Below are positions 5,699 through 12,512 of a stretch of DNA of 18,376 nt, in pieces (within the stretch, counting starts at the first letter, position 1; each line of letters starts with the position of its first letter). Below the pieces are notes generated by a model, which worked only from the letters and a program-made list of their open reading frames with translations, was not told where the DNA came from and ran no database searches. The position numbers and the translations under genes are program-made. The DNA comes from Bacteroidota bacterium (lineage in GTDB: Bacteria > Bacteroidota > Bacteroidia > Chitinophagales > Chitinophagaceae). The stretch lies in the NCBI GenBank assembly GCA_023426425.1, contig JAFAAT010000326.1, forward strand, positions 1 through 18,376, read 5' to 3'.

Positions 5699-6811
5699 AT
5701 GAATAATCTAATTCGCGTACTATCTTTTGTATTCGCAGTTATAGTCTTACTTCCATCCAACACCGTTGCGCAACCTTTGTCTGTATTTGTCAATATGCAA
5801 AACCAGGTAATGGTATGGGACAATGGCATGATCAGAAAGATAGATTACTTACGTCCGGTAGAAATGAAAATTGGCCGCACTGCAATTCCCTATCTGGATA
5901 ATTCGCGGTCGTTTAAAATTTACTATGGTGGAGGGGTGCGCACTGTAAATATTGGATTTACCAATGAGTTTCACCCCACCGACAACCTGGTAGCATTTCT
6001 CAACGCGCGCTCTCTCAACGTTTTCGACCAGGGAGAAATAAAAAACCTCTCAACCCTTTGCCCACAGTATTTTTTAGGAGACAGCCTGATTGTGTTCTTC
6101 GATGGCATCCGCAACGAATACAAAGCTTATTACGACGGGGCAGTCTACCCCATAGAAAATTTCCTTGCTGGTCAGTCGCTTGAGGTGATCAAAGTCTCAG
6201 ATAACATCGCTGCCTACGACAACTACGCCAATCAATTCCGGATATTCTACCAGGGAAATATAATCGCCCAGGAAGACTATGCAGTCAGCAGTTTTGATGT
6301 TGGCAGAAACACTGTGGCCTATGTAGACATCAACAGGGAATTCAAAGTCTTTCATAATGGCGTGACCACCACACTTGAACAGTTTCCTCCCGAATCATTT
6401 ATCGCGGGCGACAACCTCGTGGCATATGTGTCTAATGATGGCTATTTCAAGATATTCTTTGATGATAGCCTCATGACCATTGGCTTCTTCAAGCCCGATT
6501 ACCAGGTAGGCGACAATGTTGTCGCATACAGGGATGGCGGTGGCTATTTCAAAGCTTTCTATAAAGGAGACATCACCACGCTTGAAAGCTACTACCCTGA
6601 CAATTACCGTGTTCAGTATAACTCACTGGCTTACGTCAACCGGGTTGGCGTTCTAAGGTTATTTACTGCCGGTGATACCTGGGATGTTACCAGTCTCTTC
6701 GGGGGACAGGACTCGGGGCAGGATAATAATTGGTTCCTGAACTACGATGTACTGCAGTACAAAGTCGGGCTGAACATGTTTAAGATCTTCTACAGGGGAG
6801 AAGAGTATTAA
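5699..6811 (+). CDS. Secreted protein built of about ten ~35-residue beta repeats (unknown function)
   Basis: The protein has 370 residues. Residues 1-25 form a signal peptide with a hydrophobic core LIRVLSFVFAVIVLLP, and cleavage is likely near TVAQ|P. The rest is tandem repeats of about 34-38 residues whose best copies read GDN-x-VAY-x3-G-x-FK-x-FY-x-G with a following L-E/TI strand. Clear copies begin near GRTAIPY, TDNLVAF, GDSLIVF, VSDNIAAY, GRNTVAY, GDNLVAY, GDNVVAY and QYNSLAY. The last copy (DVLQYKVGLNMFKIFYRG) stops before its final strand. Each unit offers three short beta strands rich in aromatic residues, suggesting a beta-propeller or beta-solenoid. I know no named family with this unit. 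There is no T9SS sorting domain or lipobox, so it is probably periplasmic or released. It is preceded by RNA element copy 2 and overlaps the next gene tail-to-tail by 4 nt. Confidence 0.85.
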   Translation: MNNLIRVLSFVFAVIVLLPSNTVAQPLSVFVNMQNQVMVWDNGMIRKIDYLRPVEMKIGRTAIPYLDNSRSFKIYYGGGVRTVNIGFTNEFHPTDNLVAFLNARSLNVFDQGEIKNLSTLCPQYFLGDSLIVFFDGIRNEYKAYYDGAVYPIENFLAGQSLEVIKVSDNIAAYDNYANQFRIFYQGNIIAQEDYAVSSFDVGRNTVAYVDINREFKVFHNGVTTTLEQFPPESFIAGDNLVAYVSNDGYFKIFFDDSLMTIGFFKPDYQVGDNVVAYRDGGGYFKAFYKGDITTLESYYPDNYRVQYNSLAYVNRVGVLRLFTAGDTWDVTSLFGGQDSGQDNNWFLNYDVLQYKVGLNMFKIFYRGEEY

Positions 6812-7584
6812 ATATATCGTTTCACTACCCTTAGGTTGTGAGTTCTCTTTTTCAGCCTTCTGCTTATTATGCCTCCCTGATCGATCCGGTCTTTTACCAC
6901 TCTGCCACTGGTATCGGTGGCGTGTACAATATTTTCATTGTCAAGCAGAATACCGACATGGTTGATCTTTCCTTCTGCATTGTCAAAAAAAGCCAGATCC
7001 CCCGGACGGGCATTTTGTAAAAAATCAACGATCTCCCCTTCCATTGCCTGAAACGAAGCATCTCGTGGGATTGCCATATTACACATCCGAAATGCCATTT
7101 GCGTGAGCCCGGAGCAGTCGATACCCATAACTGTCTTGCCTCCCCATAAATACGGCGCATGAACATACTGCAGGGCAGCAGCGCAAACACCGGCACCGGT
7201 CAGCTCCAGCTTTTTTATTTCAAGCTTCTTCCCTTTGAATTTTGCTCCAGCCGAACCAACCACCGATTTTGACCTGATTATATCTGCGCCCATAGGCAGC
7301 CACATCTCCGCCTCTCCGAGTATGAGCCTGCCTGAATGGCTAGCCGTAAGAAACTTCGCCTCCTTTGCATACTCCTTCTTGCTCACGAGGCTCAACTGGC
7401 CAAGCCTGCACCACCCATCGTAGTTATCCCACTCAGCGCGAACTCTCACCCACTCTTCGCCAACCTGCTCCAATATCTCCGCTTTCTCACCATAGACCAG
7501 TTGACTTACCTGCTCGGCGCGATGATTTGGCTCTTTGCGAAGCGGGAGGACTGGTACTGAACAGACAGAATAGGAAAGGATCAT
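6808..7584 (-). CDS. NlpC/P60 (C40) cell-wall peptidase with SH3-like N-terminus
   Basis: The 258-residue peptidase probably cleaves gamma-D-glutamyl-diamino acid bonds in murein stem peptides, as do the related YkfC/Spr-type enzymes. The N-terminal ~125 residues form bacterial SH3-like modules (VPVLPLRKEPNHRAEQVSQL opens the first; GDWC-like DGWCRL ends it). The C-terminal domain carries the triad C157 (GIDCSGL), H209 (NHVGIL) and H221 (VHATDTSG), plus the conserved PYLWGGKT before the Cys and RPGDLAFF between Cys and His. All are intact. No signal peptide is visible, and MILSYSVCSVPVLPLR enters the SH3 domain directly. Related Bacteroidota enzymes share this leaderless form, which suggests a role in recycling imported muropeptides; that is inference. 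It is divergent from rny and convergent with the repeat protein. Confidence 0.92.
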   Translation of the reverse strand: MILSYSVCSVPVLPLRKEPNHRAEQVSQLVYGEKAEILEQVGEEWVRVRAEWDNYDGWCRLGQLSLVSKKEYAKEAKFLTASHSGRLILGEAEMWLPMGADIIRSKSVVGSAGAKFKGKKLEIKKLELTGAGVCAAALQYVHAPYLWGGKTVMGIDCSGLTQMAFRMCNMAIPRDASFQAMEGEIVDFLQNARPGDLAFFDNAEGKINHVGILLDNENIVHATDTSGRVVKDRIDQGGIISRRLKKRTHNLRVVKRYI

Positions 7585-7686
7585 CTTTTTTAAACTTGCT
7601 GCAAAATAAGGCTTTCATTACTAATCATTCCAACCGTCTGACGCAGATGTGGAAGCTCAGGCTGAAAGACGAAAAAAGCTGTTGAA

Positions 7687-7704
7687 ACACTGCATCTTCA
7701 GTGT
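7687..7704. repeat. 6-bp inverted repeat in the nlpC-rny divergent region
   Basis: ACACTG (7687-7692) and CAGTGT (7699-7704) are exact reverse complements around CATCTT. No T-tract follows. The region 7585-7834 between the two divergent starts otherwise shows only weak promoter-like boxes, for example TAATTTAG near 7738. It may be an operator or chance. Confidence 0.3.
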
Positions 7705-7797
7705 GGCATATCCAAAAAAATTCCCGAATTGTTTTCTTAATTTAGCGCCCTAACATGCCCGACCATATTTCAAATTAAATAATCAGGAAGGTGTATC

Positions 7798-7902
7798 ATG
7801 GAATTATTTATCAGACTTAAAGCGACAATTTATTATGGAACCCACAATTATTGCTTCCATCATTGCGGTGGTAGCTATCTTAATAGGAATATTTTTAGGT
7901 AA
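7798..7902 (+). CDS. Possible upstream ORF overlapping the rny start (34 codons)
   Basis: ATG at 7798 opens a 34-codon frame that ends with TAA at 7900-7902, in a different frame from rny and overlapping its first 68 nt. It has a better Shine-Dalgarno (AGGAAGG at 7785-7791) than rny itself, whose ATG at 7835 has none. The peptide (MELFIRLKATIYY...) is rich in Cys, His and Tyr and resembles no family I know. It may be a regulatory upstream ORF or a by-product of the leader. Low certainty that it is translated. Confidence 0.25.
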   Translation: MELFIRLKATIYYGTHNYCFHHCGGSYLNRNIFR

Positions 7903-9409
7903 ACTCATATTTGCAAAAAACACGAGGCAACAAATAGAAGAAGCCGAAGAACAAGCTAAAAAGATAGTAGAGGACGCAAGAGTTCATGCAGAAACCCTAA
8001 AAGAAAAGAAAATCCTCGAAGCCAAAGAACAATTCCTACAGTTAAAAAGCACCCACGAAAAAGAAGTATTCCAGCGCAACCAGAAAGTAGCAGAAGCAGA
8101 AAACCGCCTCAAACAACAACAGCAGAGCTGGAATGACAAGAATGCCGGACTTCAGAAGCAGATCAACGAATACGAACAACTGAAACTTAACCTGGATAAG
8201 CAGCTTGAAGTGGTCAACATCAAGCGCACAGAGCTTGAGCGTCACCAGGAAGAACATATTAAGCGGCTTGAAAAAGTAGCAAACCTTAGCGCAGAAGAGG
8301 CTAAGTCAGAGTTGATCGAGTTGGTTAAGGAAGAAGCACGCACCAAGGCCATGGCCCATGTGAAGGAAATCATGGAGGAAGCAAAGGTGAATGCTACCCG
8401 TGAAGCTAAGAAAATTGTTATCCAGACCATCCAGCGTACTGCAGCAGAGCAGACGATCGAGAATGCAATTACAGTCTTCAATCTGGAAACAGACGAAATC
8501 AAAGGACAAATCATTGGACGTGAAGGGCGTAACATCCGTGCTCTGGAAGCTGCCACTGGTGTCGACCTGATCATAGATGACACCCCGGAGGCGATCATTT
8601 TAAGCTGTTTTGATCCGCTCCGCAGGGAGATTGCCCGTTTATCTCTCCAACGCCTCGTGCAGGATGGCCGTATCCACCCTGCCCGTATTGAGGAAATAGT
8701 GGAAAAGACTAAAAAGCAACTGGAAGAGCAGGTTATGGAAATCGGGGAACGCACCATCATTGAACTTGGTGTGCACGGCCTCCATAAAGATCTGGTACGC
8801 CTGGTAGGTAAGATGCGATTCCGCTCCTCTTATGGTCAGAACCTGCTGATGCACTCCAAGGAAACCGCAAACCTTTGTGGTATCATGGCGGCGGAACTGG
8901 GCCTTGGACAAAAGGTGGTTAAGCTGGCTAAACGTGCAGGTCTGCTCCACGATATTGGAAAAGTTCCTGATGAGGAAACAGAACTGAGCCACGCATTGCT
9001 GGGCGCCAAAGTAGCTGAGAAAGCCGGCGAACACCCTGCAGTAGTGAACGCAATTGGTGCCCACCACGATGAAATGGAGATGAGTTATATCATTTCTCCT
9101 ATCGTACAGGCTTGTGATGCCATCAGCGGTGCCCGTCCTGGCGCACGTCGTGAAATGATGCAGAGCTACCTGCAAAGGCTGAAGGACCTGGAGAGCCTGG
9201 CCATGGCTTATAAGGGAGTAGAAAAAGCCTACGCTATCCAGGCCGGTCGTGAGCTTCGTGTTATTGTCGAATCAGACAAAGTGAATGATGCAGACAGCGA
9301 CAGACTCTCGTTTGAAATTGCAGATAAGATCCAGAAAGAAATGCAATACCCGGGACAGGTAAAGGTTACCGTAATCCGGGAACTGAGGGCTGTGAACATT
9401 GCCCGATAA
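7835..9409 (+). CDS. rny: Ribonuclease Y
   Basis: Membrane-anchored endoribonuclease of 524 residues that initiates mRNA decay in bacteria using RNase Y. Its size matches the ~520-residue family norm. Order of parts: N-terminal membrane helix (about 4-25), a long charged coiled coil (about 30-200), a KH RNA-binding domain with GREGRNIRALE at 228-238, and a metal-dependent HD domain with H340 (LMHSKE) and H372-D373 (LLHDIGK), followed by the GAHHDE and SGARPGARRE segments typical of the family. All catalytic residues are present. No in-frame start exists upstream of 7835, because an in-frame TAA lies at 7751 and no ATG, GTG or TTG intervenes. The gene is monocistronic and closed by the terminator at 9433-9461. 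Confidence 0.97.
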   Translation: MEPTIIASIIAVVAILIGIFLGKLIFAKNTRQQIEEAEEQAKKIVEDARVHAETLKEKKILEAKEQFLQLKSTHEKEVFQRNQKVAEAENRLKQQQQSWNDKNAGLQKQINEYEQLKLNLDKQLEVVNIKRTELERHQEEHIKRLEKVANLSAEEAKSELIELVKEEARTKAMAHVKEIMEEAKVNATREAKKIVIQTIQRTAAEQTIENAITVFNLETDEIKGQIIGREGRNIRALEAATGVDLIIDDTPEAIILSCFDPLRREIARLSLQRLVQDGRIHPARIEEIVEKTKKQLEEQVMEIGERTIIELGVHGLHKDLVRLVGKMRFRSSYGQNLLMHSKETANLCGIMAAELGLGQKVVKLAKRAGLLHDIGKVPDEETELSHALLGAKVAEKAGEHPAVVNAIGAHHDEMEMSYIISPIVQACDAISGARPGARREMMQSYLQRLKDLESLAMAYKGVEKAYAIQAGRELRVIVESDKVNDADSDRLSFEIADKIQKEMQYPGQVKVTVIRELRAVNIAR

Positions 9410-9432
9410 GTAAATCCAAAATATTTTGCCTG

Positions 9433-9461
9433 CAGGCTGCCCTCCGGCAGCCTGTTTTGTT
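9433..9461 (+). terminator. Rho-independent terminator of rny
   Basis: Perfect 9-bp stem CAGGCTGCC (9433-9441) and GGCAGCCTG (9446-9454) around CTCC, followed by TTTTGTT. It starts 24 nt after the rny stop. Confidence 0.9.
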
Positions 9462-9508
9462 ATAGGCAGCTTGATTTTCAGATAGGAATCCAAGCGTTTA
9501 GATTTTGG

Positions 9509-9547
9509 CAGGCGCCGACTTCGTGGTCGCCCCCGGAGGGGTCGTAT
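9509..9547. repeat. GC-rich palindromic element (REP-like candidate)
   Basis: Two adjacent small inverted repeats lie in an otherwise A/T-rich gap: CGAC (9516-9519) with GTCG (9526-9529), and CCCC (9531-9534) with GGGG (9538-9541). The second extends to a CG-mismatch-CCCC/GGGG stem when read on the minus strand. The abrupt GC rise and paired palindromes resemble interspersed REP-type elements. Only one copy lies in this window, so repetitiveness is not shown. Confidence 0.35.
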
Positions 9548-9608
9548 CTGTATAGGCTGCAATCATCCACCGTTTCTCATCATCCGCCAGCTATTGTATT
9601 TTAGCCTG

Positions 9609-10190
9609 ATGACTTCCCGGCCTTTATCCATTCTAAGCTTTCTTTTCGTTACGGTGCTCCTGCTAACTCTGCCTTTTTTCGCTACCGCGCAAACTGGAAG
9701 AACCTCGCCTAAACACGAAAACACAAAAGCCACCCGCCAGGAGCCAGACAGACGGATGATCGGCTCTGTAGGTCCAGGCTTTGGGTTGGACTACGGAGGG
9801 ATCGGACTTAGGGCTGAATTCCTGCCGTTCAAACACCTGGGCATCTTTGCTGGCGGGGGCTTCAACTTCGACCAGCTGGGTTATAACTTCGGACTCGCCG
9901 GCAGACTTACACCGGACAAAAGAACCAGCTTCGTCCTCACCGCAATGTATGGTTACAACGGAGTCCTTATTGTCAAAGGGGCTTATAATAACGACGTACA
10001 CAAACAGACTTACTATGGCATTTCTGCTGGAGCAGGCGTAGAGTTCGCAGCCGGGAAAATACCGACAAACCGGTTTAGCCTCAAAATACTGATACCATTT
10101 CGCAGTAATGAATTCATAGAAGATGCAGCAGCTGTAGATGCCGACCCACTTCCATTTGCTATTAGTGCAGGATTCAACTTAGGGTTTTAA
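9609..10190 (+). CDS. Small outer-membrane beta-barrel-like protein (hypothetical)
   Basis: The protein has 193 residues. ATG at 9609 begins MTSRPLSILSFLFVTVLLLTLPFFATAQ, a clear signal peptide with likely cleavage after ATA or TAQ. The frame extends to a TTG at 9594, but ATG gives the better signal start. After a polar linker, the mature part alternates hydrophobic strands and turns: GPGFGLDYGGIGLRAEFLPF, LGIFAGGGFNF, YNFGLAGRLTP, TSFVLTAMYGYNG, YYGISAGAGVEFA, FSLKILIPF. It ends in FAISAGFNLGF, and a terminal aromatic residue is the usual barrel-assembly signal. It is probably an 8-strand-type outer-membrane barrel; function unknown. A C-terminal-only paralogue fragment follows 26 nt later. 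Confidence 0.8.
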   Translation: MTSRPLSILSFLFVTVLLLTLPFFATAQTGRTSPKHENTKATRQEPDRRMIGSVGPGFGLDYGGIGLRAEFLPFKHLGIFAGGGFNFDQLGYNFGLAGRLTPDKRTSFVLTAMYGYNGVLIVKGAYNNDVHKQTYYGISAGAGVEFAAGKIPTNRFSLKILIPFRSNEFIEDAAAVDADPLPFAISAGFNLGF

Positions 10191-10216
10191 GCCGATCTTC
10201 CCTGGCGCTGCAGCCA

Positions 10217-10381
10217 ATGAGAGGGGGACTGGAATTCAATACAACATCCCGAAACGCCAACTGTATTAGCATGAAGGTCATCTACCCGTTCAGAAGTGAG
10301 GAATTTGAAGAAGAGCTTAAAAAATTAAAAGCAGAAGTCCTGCCGGTTACGTTGAGTATCGGCTACAACATCTCCTTCTAA
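10217..10381 (+). pseudogene. C-terminal relic of a barrel protein paralogous to the preceding gene
   Basis: A 54-codon frame (ATG 10217, TAA 10379-10381) encodes a peptide that aligns with the last ~55 residues of the preceding protein. Shared points include GLEF versus GVEF, SMKVIYPFRSEEF versus SLKILIPFRSNEF, LPVTLSIGYN versus LPFAISAGFN, and a final Phe. Nothing corresponding to the signal peptide or the first strands is present upstream in any frame. The DNA of the two regions is clearly diverged, so this is an old paralogue that has lost its 5' part rather than a fresh duplication. The ATG may be fortuitous. Translation of such a fragment would give a leaderless two-strand peptide, so I call it a pseudogene. 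Confidence 0.7.
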
Positions 10382-10394
10382 TCCGCTTCTGCAT

Positions 10395-11876
10395 TTATTT
10401 TGCGACTATCAGCTTCTTAATTGAAATAAGCTGCCGCGACCGATCCAGGAGTCTCAAACTGTACACACCTGGTGCAAGACCATCAAGCCCTAAAACCACA
10501 GTACCTACACCTTTGCCGTTTCCAGTAACCCTTCCGTCGACGTCTATAAGTTGGAAGGCAAATTCACCACCTGCATAATTTATCACCAACTGATCTGTGG
10601 CTGGATTCGGATATATCCTGAAAGCCGCATCTCGGTCAATGTCCCGACCTGGTATCCCTACAGGTATTAAATTGCCACACGGTGCGCCATTCTTTTTAGA
10701 GTAAAACAAATCTTCCGTGGTTCCGGCTCCCGCAGGGTCAGTGCATTTGCTAAAGCTGACCCGACCGAGGCCAACTTTATATGTGGAGGATTCACCGCAA
10801 GGTTCAAAATTGTTAAGTACTCCTTGCACACTTAAGTTGTTAGTTTCCTTTTTGTATAGCGGACCAGGCCAACAGTGGGAGGTATCATTCGCCACGTAGT
10901 AATGAAAATATTGGTTACCACACTCCTCGGGCATTAACGTACTATCTACAAGGTCGAGTGTTATTGAGTCTACCGTAATCTGTGCATTGAAACTTGCGCC
11001 CTGTGCTCCAATTGTCAGGTTGGGACTACTTGCCTGCTTCCTCAATACTGAATAAATAACCGAATTCGGCTGAAGAACTTTTGAAATGACGCTGTCAATA
11101 GTCCAGGTATATAAACTTTGATTTGCAGCTTGCTCGTACTTTAGGTACTGAAACACGTCGCCCACTGAGAAGTCTGAAACAGCTGCCTCAACCGGATTTA
11201 AGTAAGAAGTGAGCCTATACCTTCGTACCTCACCACTCACATAGTCCTGCATATCCATATAGAAGTCCTTCATCGGTTGATAAACCGCTCCGGCTTCCCT
11301 GTATGGAAAGGTAAACAGTGAAAAGCTCTCGTATAGTCCATGATTCTTTGACAATATCAAAGTCTGGTTGTGCACCGGATCCGTCACATCCACGCCGGCA
11401 GCCGTATGCGCTGCTATTGTAATAGTCTTCACTGAATCTGGTGAACCTTCAATAGTCACAGTATCAACATCGGTTACGGTTGCGACAAAAGATCGCGAAC
11501 TCGTATCATCATAAAACATCCAGCTTTCACCCAGTGTTGCTAATGTCTTGATCTGGATCGTATCGCCCCAGTAGGTATCAATCCAGGTGGTGCCATCCGG
11601 CTGCACCACAACAGTACTGCCCAACCAGGAGCCACCATTGGTATCCAATTGTGGTAGTATTGTATTGTAAGCACCACGTGGTGTCTTAAATGGATACATC
11701 ACGACATTCCCATTCAACGCCTTCACAGAATCAATCCTGATTCCTTTCAGCAAGCCATTCTCCGCTGTAAAATATCTTAGTGCAGTGGGATCCATCAGCC
11801 CATAATCCTGCGCACGCACAGCATTAGCTGAAAGCGATAATATTATGAGTATGGAAACCCTGATGCAGACATTCAT
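10395..11876 (-). CDS. T9SS-sorted secreted protein of unknown function
   Basis: The protein has 493 residues. The N-terminal signal peptide is MNVCIRVSILIILSLSANAVRAQ, with likely cleavage at VRA|Q. The body (about 25-400) is beta-rich and carries several Cys (CGNQYFHYY, HCWPGP, EPCGESS, SKCTDP, PCGNLIP), with no catalytic signature I recognise. The last ~80 residues are a type A T9SS C-terminal domain: FRIYPNPATDQLVINY, FQLIDVDGRV, LDGLAPGVYSLRLLD, ISIKKLIVAK. Such domains direct export through the outer membrane by the PorU/PorV sortase machinery and are removed during attachment. It lies 48 nt after cheB on the same strand and could be read through from the signalling operon. A TATATTTA box in the gap, one base off consensus, may give it its own promoter. 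Confidence 0.88.
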   Translation of the reverse strand: MNVCIRVSILIILSLSANAVRAQDYGLMDPTALRYFTAENGLLKGIRIDSVKALNGNVVMYPFKTPRGAYNTILPQLDTNGGSWLGSTVVVQPDGTTWIDTYWGDTIQIKTLATLGESWMFYDDTSSRSFVATVTDVDTVTIEGSPDSVKTITIAAHTAAGVDVTDPVHNQTLILSKNHGLYESFSLFTFPYREAGAVYQPMKDFYMDMQDYVSGEVRRYRLTSYLNPVEAAVSDFSVGDVFQYLKYEQAANQSLYTWTIDSVISKVLQPNSVIYSVLRKQASSPNLTIGAQGASFNAQITVDSITLDLVDSTLMPEECGNQYFHYYVANDTSHCWPGPLYKKETNNLSVQGVLNNFEPCGESSTYKVGLGRVSFSKCTDPAGAGTTEDLFYSKKNGAPCGNLIPVGIPGRDIDRDAAFRIYPNPATDQLVINYAGGEFAFQLIDVDGRVTGNGKGVGTVVLGLDGLAPGVYSLRLLDRSRQLISIKKLIVAK

Positions 11877-11877
11877 C

Positions 11878-11891
11878 TCCTAAATATAGGA
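11878..11891 (-). repeat. Small inverted repeat at the translation start of the T9SS protein
   Basis: On the minus strand TCCTA, TATT and TAGGA form a 5-bp stem whose 3' arm contains the AGGA just before the ATG of the secreted protein at 11876. It could mask ribosome access, but the stem is short and A/T-rich. Confidence 0.25.
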
Positions 11892-11924
11892 TGAAGCTCC
11901 TTATATGAAGAAGAAATAACGATT

Positions 11925-12512
11925 TTAGACAATCTTCTGACGATTGATCCAGGCTGCAAGTTCATTCGCCGACATGACATGATCGGCAGAATTAAGATCG
12001 AGGACAGCCTGCGGCATCACCGGTACTGAAGCAGTAGCAGGGTCCTGAACCAGGACCGTGGCACCTCTCGCTTTTGCAAACCTGCACCCTTCCGCACCGT
12101 CAGTGTTGGCACCTGATAATAAAATGCAGGTGAGACCACTGCCAAATGCCAACGCCGCTGACTCAAAAACCACATCGATGCTCGGTCTGCTATAGTGCAC
12201 TTTCTCCGAGTAGTCTAATGAGAAGCTGAGGTCATGTTCAATCAGCACGTGGTAATCTGCCGGAGCCAGGTAAACTGTATCCATACGAATCATTTCCTTT
12301 TCTTCTGCCTCCTTGACTGTAAGATGTGTTTTTGAAGCCAGGAGCTCGGCGAGAAGGGAATCATTTGCCACCTTTCTGTGTAGCACAATCAGCAATGGAG
12401 GAAACCCGCTGCCAAGAAGCTGCGACAGCACCGCCAGCACAATTTCAAGGCTGCCTGCAGATCCCCCGATCACGATCATCGACCGGGGTTTTGCTATTTT
12501 ATCTTTTGCCAA
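11925..12512 (-). CDS. cheB: CheB-type protein-glutamate methylesterase, catalytic domain only
   Basis: This 195-residue cytoplasmic esterase should remove methyl groups from glutamates on a signalling protein. The catalytic triad of the family is present: S18 in IGGSAGS, H45 in IVLHR and D138 in SGANTDGAEG. VYLAPADYH and PSIDVVFESAA are other typical CheB segments. The N-terminal receiver domain of classical CheB is missing, so control must come from elsewhere, perhaps the separate regulator at 13317-13676. Its start ATG lies inside cheR (19-nt overlap), which points to coupled translation. No chemoreceptor is encoded in the window, so the substrate is unknown. Confidence 0.93.
   Translation of the reverse strand: MAKDKIAKPRSMIVIGGSAGSLEIVLAVLSQLLGSGFPPLLIVLHRKVANDSLLAELLASKTHLTVKEAEEKEMIRMDTVYLAPADYHVLIEHDLSFSLDYSEKVHYSRPSIDVVFESAALAFGSGLTCILLSGANTDGAEGCRFAKARGATVLVQDPATASVPVMPQAVLDLNSADHVMSANELAAWINRQKIV

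Noticed and set aside
7365..7685. 106-codon rightward frame over the nlpC start
   Set aside because: It is antisense to the SH3 region of the NlpC/P60 gene, Arg/His-rich and without recognisable features.
8639..9175. 178-codon leftward frame inside rny
   Set aside because: Fully antisense to the conserved KH/HD region of RNase Y, with no motif or start context.
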